From Mesostigma viride (taxonomy: Eukaryota > Streptophyta > Mesostigmatophyceae > Mesostigmatales > Mesostigmataceae), in assembly GCA_009746045.1 (NCBI GenBank), contig RPFO01000130.1:2078125-2142124 (forward strand): a stretch of DNA of 64,000 bases, in the 5' to 3' direction. A program made the translations under genes and the position numbers. Below the pieces are notes generated by a model that searched no databases, was not told the origin of the DNA, and saw only the letters and a program-made list of their open reading frames with translations. This document shows, piece after piece, positions 8,298-20,500 of the stretch; the first letter of the stretch is position 1, and each line of letters opens with the position of its first letter.

Positions 8298-10922
8298 ATG
8301 CCTCTAAGCACTACGTGGGGGAGAGTGAGGTCAGCACGCAGACGCCAGCGTGCAACTCGCCGCCGCCGGACCTTCACTCTACAACACAAGGTGATTACGT
8401 GGTTGAATTGGCTATGGCACGGGGGGGCAGACCCTCCGCCTAAATCTGGAGGCGCGTGCTCCAGAGGAACGGCGGAGGCCCTGAAAAGGGTCAAGAAGCA
8501 CTGCGAGTGGTACAGTCGCCGCGTAACCGGCGTTGCGACAGGCCCCGCAGAAGGAAGTGATCTAATCTATGGGAAATGTAATAAGTATGAACAACTTGTG
8601 GCGGAGCGGGTGAGTCTGCCGAAGCGCGAGGTGGCAGGAAAGGCGAAGCTGCTGGATTTGCTGGCGCTACGACCTAGTTGGCGAGAGGTGTACGCGAGCG
8701 AAGCCAACTGCATCAAGCCGGAGGTGGCTGCCAGTGCGAGGTATTGGAATGTACCTGCCCCCAGCCGAGGGTGCACCATGGCGGAGTGGGGCAAGTTGAT
8801 GGGGAGGGCAGCGGACGTGGGGATGGTGGAGTTCCGAGAGACGCGGCCAAAGTGGGTAGACGGATGTTTTGGGGTGGCCAAAGGAGTGGGGGAGTTAAGG
8901 CTCATTGTGAATAAGAAGTTGGGGAACGCACTGTGGGTGGACCCCCCTAAGACGGTGTTACCCCACCTGGGCATATACTCGGAGGTCTATATCAAGGGTC
9001 GGTGCTACACGGCCAAGAGCGATCTGGTCTCGTATTACTATACCATCCAAGTGCCGGAGTGGTGGTGGGATTATCAAGGGCTACCTGATGTGTGGTCCAC
9101 CGATGTCGGGCTGCCGGGGCGGCGGAGGAGGGTGTGGCCAGTGCTGAAAGTGCTGGCCATGGGGCACTCCCACGCTGTAGCGCTAGGGGAAGCCATCCAT
9201 GAGATGGTCCTCTATGCCACGGGCGCTTTGGATCCTAGACGGCAGGTGAACCGCCTCACAAGTGTAGGGGAGCTGACCGTGCTTCGGAATGCATGGGGTA
9301 ACCCAACCGCCCTAGCCATCGAGTACAAGGAGGAGAGCACGAGGGAGATGCAAATCGACCTTGAGGACCCCCCTGCCCCTATGGTATCCATCACTATTGA
9401 TGACCTGGTGGTCAGCAATGGGCGCACGTGCGAGGCGGTGAATCGCTTAATCGCGAGTGCTATTGAAGACGGGTACGCGCCTAACAACCTTGTGCCCTCC
9501 AAGGACAAGACGATCATGGCTAGCCCGGAGGGGGAGGACGAGCTAGAAGCTCTGGGTGTTGTTCACCGGCGGGATGGGGTGTTGGAGCCGACAGCTAAGC
9601 AGCTCACCCTTGTGGTTGCGCACACTCGTGTACTCCTCGAGAGGGGACGCGCTACCGCTGAGGCGCTGGCGGCCGTCGTGGGCCGGTGGGTGTGGCTGCA
9701 GATGCTCAGCCGCACTTGCTTGTCCATATGGCAGCAGAGTTTTAAGTTCATCAACCTCAAGGGGTGGGGCCAGCGAACGCGACCTTTGTGGCAAGGTGTG
9801 CGCGATGAGCTCGAGTGTGCCATGGCGTTGGCCCCCATGCTCCGTGTGGACCGGGGGGCTGCCCTGGCTCCGGTGGTGGTGGCCTCGGATGCGTCTAGTT
9901 TTGGGCAGGGGGTTGTCTACGCTGAGATGGCCCCAGCTGAGGTGACGGAATTAGCTCGGGCCCGGGAGGTGCGGGGTTACCCAACCCTCCTCACCCCAGG
10001 TGAGGCCATGTATGCCGGGCCTAGACCCTTGACCAAGGCCGCGGAAAAAGCCATCATCCACGGGCGATGGCGCGTCGGGATCAAGAGTCGCTGGCGCGAT
10101 TCGACCATGCACATCAACGAGAAGGAAGTGCGGGCCGCTGTGAAGGGGGTGGAGCGCTCGGCCCGGAACCTCGGAACATGGGGTAAGCGGGTGGTGAGGT
10201 TAGTGGACTCCACTGCCGCTTTGGGCTGCTTGGCTAAAGGGCGTTCCTCTTCTTACCGGTTAAACAAGCAATGCCGCCGGTTGTGCGCTCTTACGTTGGT
10301 CACCGGCAGCCGCTCACAATGGGTCTGGACGCCAAGTGAGCTTCAGCCTGCGGATGGGCCTTCGCGGGGGCTTTCCATGGCTGCCTCGGTGGCCGGGTGG
10401 GTCCGCGATTTGACTCGCGAGGGTGTTCATCCCAATCCCGGGCCTCGGCTTGGCGCTAGCTACTTGACCCTTCTTGAGGGCAAGGTGAAGCCGGCTACTT
10501 TGATGGTTTACCATCGGGGTCTTAGGTCCTTTTTCGCATGGTGGGCGAGCCGGCGGGGTCGGGTTGGCAGCTTGTTGCGCGGCTTGACGATAGAGGAATA
10601 CTATTGCGAGTATGTCGCTTGGGCGCACTCACGGTGTTACAGCCGCCAGTTGTGTGTCAATGCGCTTATGGGCCTGAATTTGTACTTCCCCGGGAGGTGC
10701 GGGATTGGGCCTTGGCACGAAGTGTTTTGGCTGGCTGGCGCACGTTGGCACCCCCTCGTGCCCCCCCCCCATTCCATGGGAGGCTGCGTTTGCGCTTGCT
10801 TGTACTATGGTGCTCCAGCGGCAGCCTCGTGCGGCTATGATGGTCATCGTTATTTTCCAACAATACCTGCGGGTATCGGAGGCGCTCAACCTGTTGGTCG
10901 GCCATGTGCGCTTGCAGCCTGA
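8298..10922 (+). CDS. DIRS ORF2: reverse transcriptase, RNase H, start of recombinase
   Basis: The frame is open from 7860, but the first sensible start is ATG 8298, after ORF1 ends. RT motifs are visible: FGVAKGVGELRLIVNKK (about 8870-8920), TAKSDLVSYYYTIQVP (about 9010-9055) and the catalytic ITIDDLVV (about 9390). RNase H begins with VVASDASSFGQGVVYAE (about 9880) and ends near WTPSELQPADGPSRG (about 10327-10370). A VHPNPGP motif (10425-10445) follows, then the N-terminal DNA-binding half of a tyrosine recombinase (TLLEGKVKPATLMVYHRGL). The frame then breaks at a C10 run (10761-10770), and the recombinase core continues in another frame. After that point the listed frame is not meaningful. 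RT-RH-YR is the standard DIRS order. Confidence 0.93.
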   Translation: MPLSTTWGRVRSARRRQRATRRRRTFTLQHKVITWLNWLWHGGADPPPKSGGACSRGTAEALKRVKKHCEWYSRRVTGVATGPAEGSDLIYGKCNKYEQLVAERVSLPKREVAGKAKLLDLLALRPSWREVYASEANCIKPEVAASARYWNVPAPSRGCTMAEWGKLMGRAADVGMVEFRETRPKWVDGCFGVAKGVGELRLIVNKKLGNALWVDPPKTVLPHLGIYSEVYIKGRCYTAKSDLVSYYYTIQVPEWWWDYQGLPDVWSTDVGLPGRRRRVWPVLKVLAMGHSHAVALGEAIHEMVLYATGALDPRRQVNRLTSVGELTVLRNAWGNPTALAIEYKEESTREMQIDLEDPPAPMVSITIDDLVVSNGRTCEAVNRLIASAIEDGYAPNNLVPSKDKTIMASPEGEDELEALGVVHRRDGVLEPTAKQLTLVVAHTRVLLERGRATAEALAAVVGRWVWLQMLSRTCLSIWQQSFKFINLKGWGQRTRPLWQGVRDELECAMALAPMLRVDRGAALAPVVVASDASSFGQGVVYAEMAPAEVTELARAREVRGYPTLLTPGEAMYAGPRPLTKAAEKAIIHGRWRVGIKSRWRDSTMHINEKEVRAAVKGVERSARNLGTWGKRVVRLVDSTAALGCLAKGRSSSYRLNKQCRRLCALTLVTGSRSQWVWTPSELQPADGPSRGLSMAASVAGWVRDLTREGVHPNPGPRLGASYLTLLEGKVKPATLMVYHRGLRSFFAWWASRRGRVGSLLRGLTIEEYYCEYVAWAHSRCYSRQLCVNALMGLNLYFPGRCGIGPWHEVFWLAGARWHPLVPPPHSMGGCVCACLYYGAPAAASCGYDGHRYFPTIPAGIGGAQPVGRPCALAA

Positions 10923-11373
10923 TGTTCGGTTGCGGGGTTCGCAGCGGGGCGCCTTGTTGTTGATGTCAGCTAAGACGGCTAAGGGGGAGGTGCAGTCTGT
11001 GGTGATCGAGGATGTCATGACTGAGACCCTCTTGCGGGCTTGTATGCGTGGCAAGGCGGCCTGGGAGCGGGTGTTCCCTTACGATTATGCCCAGTTCAGC
11101 CGGGTTTGGCATCAGGCCACGCAAGCTTTGGGGGTCGACACGGTGTTTACCATTCACGGGCTGCGGCATGGGGGGGCTACCTATGATTTTTTGCGGCAGC
11201 GCAGCATGGCTGATATTCAGCATCGGGGTCGCTGGCGCAGCAGCAAAACTGTCGCCCACTATGTGGGATTGCACCGGAGCTTGGCCCTCACCCTTCCTGA
11301 CGCCCTGGTTCGGGCTATCGCCGCCTGCCCCCCGCGCATTTGGCGGAGCGTCTTTTCTCTGCCTTCCTCTTAA
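10705..11373 (+). CDS. DIRS tyrosine recombinase catalytic domain
   Basis: The catalytic half of a phage-integrase-like tyrosine recombinase, in a different frame from the RT ORF. The real content begins after the C10 run, at about 10772 (IPWEAAFALACTM). Catalytic residues are visible: Arg in QQYLRVSEAL (about 10861), H-x-x-R in HGLRHGGATY (about 11155) and the nucleophile Tyr in SKTVAHYVGL (about 11259). His in HRGRW fits the second conserved His position. The ORF ends 76 bp before repeat B1. The core looks intact, so the single frame change upstream is the only visible lesion: it could be a homopolymer sequencing error, a programmed shift or a real mutation. Confidence 0.93.
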   Translation: MGLGTKCFGWLAHVGTPSCPPPIPWEAAFALACTMVLQRQPRAAMMVIVIFQQYLRVSEALNLLVGHVRLQPDVRLRGSQRGALLLMSAKTAKGEVQSVVIEDVMTETLLRACMRGKAAWERVFPYDYAQFSRVWHQATQALGVDTVFTIHGLRHGGATYDFLRQRSMADIQHRGRWRSSKTVAHYVGLHRSLALTLPDALVRAIAACPPRIWRSVFSLPSS

Positions 11374-11449
11374 GTTCCCTTCATTCTTGTCTTATGCGTC
11401 CACCGGTTTTTGTTTTGCCCCTGGCTTGGGTCGCCAGGGAGGGATGTAA

Positions 11450-11583
11450 GGGTAAGGCTAGCCTTTTTGGACATAAAGTGTTCCCATGGGTAAGGATGGC
11501 CAGTTGAGGGCCACTTCCCGATGTGCTCTACTTATTGTTTTAATAAAGAGTCTGGTTACCCTGGAGTTCCACGGTTAATAGAA
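11450..11583 (+). repeat. DIRS split direct repeat B1
   Basis: A 134-bp repeat that abuts A2; its partner is 11996-12129. It contains AATAAAG within a likely 3' UTR. Confidence 0.93.
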
Positions 11584-11962
11584 TCGGGGTTCTCTGAACA
11601 TAGTTTCTTTATAGTGATACGGAAGGGGAGCCGCTGATGCTAGGTGAAATAGAGCTGGGTGATGTGATCGTAATAAGGTTGATTAGGCTTCTAGTGTACG
11701 AGTATTACGGATGATATGGCCTAATTGTTGCGGCCCATACCTTGACGGTGTGCTGAGTACCTTGACGACGGATTTTTGCGTCTAGGTTCTCCTAGCAGAT
11801 CTGTGATTGCGGACGGGTTTGCAACAAGCAATATCTGAAGTAAAACTTGACGGCTAAAACTGTTTAGAGGCCATTGCCGGATCTGGCCGTTGGTAGAGAG
11901 CCGTTGGCCTTGAAACACGATAAAAGCTTGCTCACCTAGCTCATGGCGGTCTCTTTTGTTTT
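11584..11962 (+). repeat. DIRS split direct repeat A2
   Basis: A 379-bp copy of 6742-7120 with about two mismatches, placed directly after B1. Confidence 0.95.
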
Positions 11963-11995
11963 CCCACCCGCCCTCCCTGTGTGTTGCCTGTTTGG

Positions 11996-12129
11996 GGGTA
12001 AGGCTAGCCTTTTTGGACATAAAGTGTTCCCATGGGTAAGGATGGCCAGTTGAGGGCCACTTCCCGATGTGCTCTACTTATTGTTTTAATAAAGAGTCTG
12101 GTTACCTTGGAGTTCCACGGTTGATAGAA
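11996..12129 (+). repeat. DIRS split direct repeat B2 (right end)
   Basis: A 134-bp copy of 11450-11583 with about two mismatches. It marks the right end of the element. A 33-bp spacer separates it from A2. Confidence 0.93.
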
Positions 12130-14483
12130 AAGCTATCTAGGTCCTAGTTACAGGGGTGACAGTGGGCACCGTGGCCCGAATTGCTATGAATGCCATACTT
12201 GGTCACACGCGGAGCCCCCACAGGCTTGGGGGTGGTCTCCTTCATTACTACTTGCCATCTATCCTTGCGCACCATCTGCCTCCATATCTGCCTGATCTCA
12301 ATGCGTTGACATATATGTGTGTTTATAATATGCCATTAACCACTCAAACCAAGACCCTTTCAATTCAGGATAACGAAGGTAACACCTAAACTGCCGTGAT
12401 CAACCCTACACCTGTAGCTAAGATGTGTTACAATTCATAACACACGCCGAGTGCCAACACGAGGGGTACTAGAACGTGCATAAATGATCACTAACGGTCT
12501 GGCATGCTCGGGCCGACATGGCCTTCGCACGCATGATGCACGCTGGTCCACTACATCTACAAGAAGGATAAGGACCACTATAATAAAGTACGCGGCGCGG
12601 CGCAAATGCACCGAAGCACCGAACTACCGTAACATACAACAAGGATCCAATAAACATTGTCCACCGGTACTAGCTACACGTAAACCTAGGAAAGCCAGTA
12701 GACTGTTTCATCAGAACGGCTGAGGCAAAGGACCTAATTTACGTCCGTAACTACAGCAGATTGTTACGCGACGTAAAACTAGCCCAGGCCCCGCCAGCCC
12801 GGATGCCCGAGGCCACAGCCCCAGGCACTCACCTGGCTGATCAACGAGAGTCCGTTCAGCCAAGACTGCATCCCCCCCCGAGGTTTCTATGCGTAGGTTG
12901 TTCTTTTCAGGAGCACTGCACCTCACGCCCCGTTCCGCCCGGGTATAATCAACCCAAGCGCGGAACGCACATTTTGTTCTCCGTCAGGCCATTTTTGGCA
13001 CTTTCAGACCCCTAAAATTGCCAAAAATCATAACTCATAGACCACAACTCCAAATACCCCCAACCAAGATGCTAGGAGTATCTACACTTCAAGGGCTTTC
13101 ATAATATGCAATAATATCATGAGTCTAATGAGTACTTTGGATGATACCTTCAGTCAAAGTGAGCCAAAAGATGATCATTTTGTGCCAAGAAAAACTATTA
13201 CCCCCCCCTTCTACTGAGGGGAGGGTCAGAAACCTCAAACCCAACATTGGACAATTTAGTTGGATAGTCCAATGCATAGTGCTTTCCTTTGGTCAAACTA
13301 CCCGGATAGCCCATTTGACCCATACCATGCCCGCGTTTACGTGTGTGGCTTGCGCGCGCACAAACAGCCAACTACTATGCCATGCCATACAATGATGCAA
13401 TATAATTGACCACAATAGACTGCCAAATATGCTGGAATACAAATATGAAGCCAACTGACACTCACTGAACGGTATCCCCCCAAGAAATGCCACAAACTGT
13501 GCAACATAATGGCTAATACCCCTCCTTGAGCAGGCATGGAAGGCAGTTGGTATTACCACTAATATATCCACCATCAGACATGTATGAACGTACGAGTTTC
13601 CATGCAACCAACACGAAAACGAATCGCCGTACCTGCCTCGATCACGACCTAGCCGGGTTCCGCTGGCCGACATGCTCATACGTCCCGGATACTGATGCTA
13701 GTGGCACAGGCAGCCATAATAGCCGCTCCTCTATCCATGCATCCGTCATGATAACCATGTTGATTTATATATGCAAAGATGACGTCTAACGCGTCGACGT
13801 TCCCAGCAGATGGTGCGCAGCGGACTTCCGTAAAACAATGTAAGGCCCAGGCGGCACTGAGAAGCTACCAAGAAACCAAAAAGAAACCGGCGATACCAAA
13901 CGGGACGTGGTGGCGACCAAGACAGAGATAATAACCACTGCGTATTTTCACAGTTCCGTGAATCTGATAATTCTTTACGAATCAACATAATGCATCATCG
14001 TTCAGGGGTCATCATCTGACCCATTAATTTCAAGCTGCGGAACCCAAAATTTCCACCAAATGGCACGTTGACAGCCATATCTCGCTATGCGCGCGCGCAA
14101 CGGTAAAAAATGTTAGCAAAAGTCACGTGATGCACAGCCTGGCAACGTGGTATTTAGGTGGCTATGGCGCAATTATCCCACCAACCTATGCATTTACGTT
14201 CACATTGGGTCTGTCCCGAGTTGCCTGACCACTTACATCCGTACCCGACGGCGCGGCGCTCGCGTAATATTTTGCCACGTGGCGGGGGGTGCAAGTGTAT
14301 CCAAATGGATACACTTGACGGAGTTAATTCATTTTTCAACCATGCACTATACTGCATCCTCTAATCACGAAAGCTCTAGCCAAAAAGCTACGAGAAAACA
14401 CTACGACCTATAATAAGCCGCTCAATCAGCTCTTTCTTGTTCCCCCATTCACGGATTGAAGAAGCTCCGTTCAAAGAACCCCG
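12130..14483. other. No gene recognised; LINE 5' fragment on the minus strand
   Basis: Short open frames only. Positions 12980-13045 are an inverted match to 63215-63282, which lies just upstream of a LINE ORF1-like region at 63.4 kb. A minus-strand LINE 5' end therefore probably lies here. Nothing else is recognisable. Confidence 0.5.
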
Positions 14484-14800
14484 CCGGATTCTTAACCCTG
14501 ATACTGCGTTACTCTTAATTAATAAGCATCAAATATCTATCGAGCGCCTGCCATTGCATGAGAAATCTAGCTAGTACTTACGCACTTCACTGGCAGATAA
14601 GCCTGTCTGGCACTACAAATGAATCAGTATGCCGTTCCGTCAGCAGGTCAGTATTGTAGCCAAGCCCGGCCTCGCAAAAGCGCTTCTTAACCCTGATACT
14701 GCGCTACTCTTAAGCATCAAATATCTATCGAGCGCTTGCCATTGCATAAGAAATCTAGCTAATTAAGCTGCGCAGTTCGCTGGCACATATAAAGCCTGTC
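14484..14800. repeat. Direct duplication of about 110 bp
   Basis: Bases 14492-14610 and 14686-14800 are similar copies about 200 bp apart, both beginning CTTAACCCTGATACTGCG. The first copy has a small TTAATTAA-type insertion. The second continues into CATATAAAGCC, a TATA-like site. This may be a promoter region of the LINE that follows. Confidence 0.6.
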
Positions 14801-15983
14801 CGGACGTGGTAATCAACTGCAAAAAACGCGGCTGAGCAGTCGGCCAACAGTGCGCGCACTGCTGGCTTGTTGACTCAGAGGCTGCCGGGCATGCCAACAC
14901 GTGGCAATTTCTCGTGTGGGCCTGCCCTGCCAGTTCGCGCCTCAGTTGGGTCGGTCGGCAGGCCGGCTCAGGCGCGGCGCGTCGGGTACCTAATATTCGG
15001 TCCGAATAGGGTATACTGGGCGGCTATTCGATCGACATGCCTGCATACCAGAAATTCCGAATTATCCGCCGAATATTTTCGAATAGCCATACACTAGCTG
15101 TTCGCAGCAGTGCTCGAGGAGCACGTGACCTGGGCGCTGGCGGATATGAGCTCGCCCCGATGGATGCCATCGCCAAGATGCTCAACGCGGTGGAGGCAAA
15201 AGTCTCGAATGCCGAGACTAAGGTCGCCTAGCTGCAAGTTGCATCCCCTGTTTGTCGCTCAGCAGGAGACTGAAGCAGCCGCGCTGGCCTCGACCGCGAT
15301 CGAGGTGGAGCATCAAATCCACCCTCGTTTGCCTGCAACAGCTGGAGAGCAAGGTGCCCACCGGTGCAGGACCTAGGCCTCAAGGAGCTTAATTAAGATG
15401 TGGCGGCTACTGAGCAGACTGCTAAGCAGATTGAGGCTGGCTGCCATTAAAGGTGCCCGAGATTGCTGCACAGACAGCCACCATCGCCGCCTAGCTAGCC
15501 TGCTGGGGGCTCGGAGGCGGGAGCCCCCCCCGGTGCATGCACCTGGGCCGACCTGCTCAAGTCCCAAGCGGCCTCAACAGCCGACGCCATCGCCATGCAC
15601 ACCACGCTCCAAAATCGAGTTGGATGCCCCAGCGAACGGAGGCCACCAATCGCGACCGGCGCAGCTGCCGGGTGATTCTGCGTTGCTTCCCCATGGACCT
15701 TGGGGAGGATGCCATGCAAATCTCTTTATGCTAAGCTGCAGCAATTCATGACGGGCACGCGCTCCTTACCCCCACTGGGGCTCATGCACCCCCACTCCCC
15801 CAGTGTGGGGGGCAAAGGCGACATCGCACTGCGGGGGTACCGTCTGCTGGCCGCTCGCGGAACAATTTAGACCGTTCTCCCACCAGTGCTGCTCACCTTT
15901 GACTCCCCGGAGGATAAATAAGGTGCGCTGCCGAAGACTCTTCACTCCACCCCATGGTCGCTGGGCGACGACCTGACTCCCGC

Positions 15984-16264
<281 letters not shown>

Positions 16265-16812
16265 TGAGCAACAGCGTCGCGAGCTATCATCCACCTTCAT
16301 CCCGGCCCGCCGCGAGCTATCCCCCGAGAAGCCAAAAGTCCACTGGCAGGGCGTGGGCCACCTGTACATCAACAACAAGCTATGGGTTCCATTCCCGTGA
16401 CAGGATCCATGATGTCTATACTAGTAGTTTCAGATAGGGCTGCGTGATGTTACGTGTTGATGTACGGCCTAGCCACTAGATGTATGGCCCAGCCCATGCC
16501 TGCATGGCCTTTGTAGCACCATGTATGGCTCAGCTTACTACCGGCTACCTTCAGTTGTTCAGCCTACGCAGATCGCCTGTCTACCCCGCGCACTTCAGTC
16601 TTCAGTTTCATGGTACCAGACAGTATACCCCCGCCGTGTCACCCACGCACATTTCAGCATTAGCGCACCCACGGTTATGCCAGGCTCTCATCGTGAGTAG
16701 TTTCGATGAAGCAGCTGTGGCTTGCCTCTGGGCATGAGGGAAGACAGGTATCTCTGGCCCCTTCCCAGTGTGCAACATACAGGGATGAAAAGCACTTTTA
16801 CTCTGTATTATT

Positions 16813-16841
16813 GTGCTCCGTGACTCCCAGACGGGAGTGCG
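16813..16841 (+). other. LINE 3' terminal hairpin
   Basis: GTGCTCC ... GGGAGTGC stem followed by TTTAATTAACTTATTAAT. It matches the hairpins at 30353, 34742 and 43251. Confidence 0.75.
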
Positions 16842-17051
16842 TGTTTAATTAACTTATTAATTTATCTGCCCCCATATCATAGATAAACCGTGAGGCTGCC
16901 CGGTCATGAACCCGTTCTTCCTGTGATAGCACATGTCCCTGCCTAGCCTATCGCAGGAAGTCCAGGGGTGGCCACCTTGCCGAGCACGGCCAGGGGCCCG
17001 CCATGTGAGGAGCAAGCGCCCTGGCTGCGTGCGGGCTTGGTTCCAGCGAGT

Positions 17052-17234
17052 CTATCTGATGTGTCTGCCTGATCTATGCGGGCCAGGTGCCCGTCCAGCT
17101 AGGCCAAGGAGCTTGTGCCTAAGAATGTGAGAAACAAAAGGTAAATCAGAGTACAAGTCCTCATTGCTAATATGCAAACTGTAGGGAGTATTCAGCACAG
17201 TCTCTGCGTAGCACTTGGTGACATGCAGCCCCAT
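17052..17234 (-). pseudogene. LINE ORF2 C-terminal fragment
   Basis: A short minus-strand frame with LHISNEDLYSDLPFVSHIL and KLLGLAGRA. It resembles the segment after the reverse transcriptase in LINE ORF2 proteins (compare RNEDLYLGMPYITSTIKQ and LQLVGHLAR in the 42-kb copy). It is only about 60 residues, 5' truncated and with no catalytic domain. Confidence 0.5.
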
Positions 17235-17519
17235 CCAGCATAGCCTCCATCACTTGCGTTAGCGTCCACGTCTCCACACTGTAGGAAATGACCATCATTT
17301 TCAAAGTGACGACCTAGGTCACGATCGTCAATAGGTGATAACCAGGTGATGTATGACCATCCGGGGCAGGATGGCATTGCTCCACCAGCAGCAGCAGTCG
17401 TGGAGTTTCCCCCATGCCAGGACGATCCGGGTCTTCATGTCGTCGTCTTCAAAGTCGGGGAGCCAGCTGCCGAGCAGCTTGAAGCGGTTGGGGTATTGCA
17501 TGCAATACGTAAATGTTTA

Positions 17520-20500
17520 TTAGTTCCGGGCAGGTTTCGGTGCCCCATCAACATCCAAAGCGTTTGAATTGTCACTCCTCAACCGGTGCTGGCTCCCACC
17601 AATCCCCCTCCCACAGGTGGGGCATGTGCTCTCTTCCGTGGCACCGCCACACTCGGTGATGCAGTACAGGTGGCCGTTGGGGCAGCGGTACCAACCCCCC
17701 GCCTTCACCTGCCCCGCCATTGCGCGCACAACACCCTGCATCTCCTCCATGCCCATCTTCTGGGCGCGCTGCGCCTCGGTGCGCTGGCCGTACTCCCCAT
17801 GCACCTTGAGTGCCGCGAACATGCGGGCGCAAAATGCCTCGTACGAGGGGCAGTCCTCTGGAAGGTAAAGGGAGCCCGACTCACGAGAGAACTGCGGCAT
17901 GCCTTTCTTGTCATCAGCAGCCAGCCCTTTTACGGCACACATCCCCAAACACCAGGACTTCGTGCCACCTAATGCACATATTCCAAACAGGCGCAGGGTT
18001 GTCTCCGAGGCCTCAAGAAGGAATTGCTGCAGCCACTGAAACGCCTGCTGCCCCTGGGCATCCTTGCCCTCCCAGCTGGCCTTATCTAGCTGGAATGCCT
18101 GGCTGACCTGGCTGATATCCAGATAGTCCGTCCCAAAGAAGAGGGTCATCAGGTCAAAGGGCGACAGCACTCCCAGCAGGGTCTCCCAGTCGAGGCACAG
18201 GAACCCGGCGCGCACCTCTGCGAGCTCGGCCGCCCGCGTCAGAACCAGTCGGTGGTGGATCGCCCTGCGCACGAGCAGGTCTTTGTTGGCATCCGTCATG
18301 AGGGTCTCGTCCGCGCTGGCATCGCCCATGAGGGCCCCCAGGGTGATCCCCGATTCGCCGTCCCCGTGCTTCATGGCCAGCGTGATGCGCATGCGGCGCG
18401 CATCGGTGGGGTCAAACTCCGCCAGCATTTCCAAGCAGTCGGCCGTGCTGTACTGCGTGAGGTCATCCTTGCCCACCAGCGCACAGAAGAGTGCGCTGCA
18501 AAACTGCACTGGCACGTGGATGCACTGCAACACCGCCTTGGCCAAGACCTTGCCCACCGTCCTTAGCCGGTGATGGCACTTCTTCACCTCCTCGTTGCCG
18601 GCATCGCACACCGCAGGAAGGAACGCCACCCCCTCCCTCACCTGGGCGGCCGCTCCAGGGCCTGATCCACCCTCGCCATCCCCCTTGCCCTGTTCAAACA
18701 GGCCTGCAGTGGGCAGCACCACCGCCTGAAAGAAGTTGTGGAGCACCTCGGAGAGAGGGATGCGCACACCTGCATGTTCGCCGACCGCAATCTCTTCTGG
18801 CTTGGTACCCTCCTGACCGAAATATGCAAGCACCCGAAGAACCAGGCCTTGTCCCTGGCAAGTGTCCAGCTTCATCACATGGGTCTTGGACTGCCCTCCA
18901 CCCTGAGGGTTCTGCCGCAGCTTCGCCAGGTGGCTGGTCAGCAGCAGCAGGTGGCGGTTCTGCTGCACCTGGCTGACAGACGGGTCTTGCTGGAAGAACT
19001 CACCGGCAAGGACTGCGTCAGCGCTGGGCCGGGCCTCAGGGTCCCTCTGCAGCATGGAGTCAGCCAGGGTAATCAGGTCACGGTGCCATTTGGACTTGCC
19101 CACCAGCAAGTCGGCCGGATTGACTGGGTGCCCCTGCTCATCCTCCAGGCGGGAGGTCGTCAGATTCCAAGAAAGCCTGGTCCCTGCCAGCTCCATCAGC
19201 ATCACACCCAGGGACCATAGGTCCTCGGCGTAGGGGTTGCTTGTGCATACGTCCTGCCGCGCAAGCACCTCCGGGGCGGCATAGCCTGTGGTGAAGCCTC
19301 CCATTGACAGCTGTGCCTTGGTTGTCTGCAGGTGTGCCAGCACATCGTGGCTGACCCCAAAGTCACACAGCGCGATCTGGCCGTCATCCTGCAGCAGCAC
19401 ATTCTCCGGCTTGAGGTCGCGGTGCACGATGCCCTTGCGGTGGAGGAAGGCCACCGCCTGGAAGACCTGCTTCATCGTGGCCCAGATCTGGGCACCCTGC
19501 AGGGTGGTCAGGCTCGTTGCATTTTCTTGAGCCCCCTTTATGCGTTGAAACCAGCCACGCAGGTTTCCGTTCTTGTAGTAAGGCATCTGCAGGTAGGCCA
19601 CATTGTTGTCGATGAAGACCCGCTCCAGGGGGATCACCAGGGGGTGCTGCAACGCCTTCAGCCGGTTTACCTCCCGCCTCAACTCTGCCCCCGGCCCTAT
19701 CTCCTTCACCACCCACTTCTTCCCATTCCAATCCTCCACCAACCTCACCCGCCATGCCCCCCTGCCTGATACTAGCGGGGTCCCAGGGCTGTCCCGGAAC
19801 TTGGATAGGTTCCAGTCATTGTCAATGAGGTCCCTGCTGGCGCCTGCCGGTAGGAATTTGTGCAGCTCCTTTATGCTGTCCTCCTGAGCCAGCAAGTCTG
19901 GGTACCACTGCTGCAGCTTGGCGTCTGCAAACCACTCTGACAACGCCTGTTGTTCTGCCGCCAGCTTCAATGCTTGCTCCTGGAGTGATTTCTCCTTCTC
20001 CTTAAGCTGCTGCAGCTGCCCCGTGCTTCCATCATCCTCTGCATCCGAAATCTGGTTGCGGGTATCCCTCAGCTGCCGTTGAATGAGCTTGTGCTCTTTC
20101 TGGGCAGCTGCTAGGCGGGACAGGCTCCCTGGGATGCTCTCTCGCAGGGCCATCATCCTGCGCATTTCTGCCTCATGCAACGATGCCACCTCCAGCAGCT
20201 TGAGCGCGTTCTTCGCATCCTCCTCGGGTGTTTCGCTCCTTAGCTGTGATAACGCCAAGGTTGCGAATCGCTGCCCTGACTGGACGGCCGTGGCCAAGCG
20301 ACCCCTCAGCTCGTTGGCGATCGCTTCCTCTTGCTGCAAGCACGCCTGCAATTGTTCAAGTACCTTTTGTGTCGCTGCTGACGCTGGCATGAGCTTATCA
20401 TTGCAGTCCTTGACCACCTCCTGCAGCTGCTCAAGAGCCAGCTTGCCGGTCGCCTCCATGGCGAGCCGGGACTCTTTCACATATTCTTCAGGCAAGGATT

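Larger units (their letters stand above)
6742..12129 (+). mobile_element. DIRS-order (PAT-like) tyrosine-recombinase retrotransposon, full length
   Basis: A 5388-bp element with split direct repeats in the order A1 - ORFs - B1 - A2 - B2, the arrangement of PAT-type DIRS elements. A1 (6742-7120) and A2 (11584-11962) are both 379 bp. B1 (11450-11583) and B2 (11996-12129) are both 134 bp. I see only about two substitutions in each pair, so insertion was recent. There are no LTRs and no obvious target duplication, as expected for recombinase-mediated integration. It encodes a gag-like ORF, RT/RNase H, and a tyrosine recombinase. The only visible lesion is a frame change at a C10 run (10761-10770). 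Confidence 0.95.
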
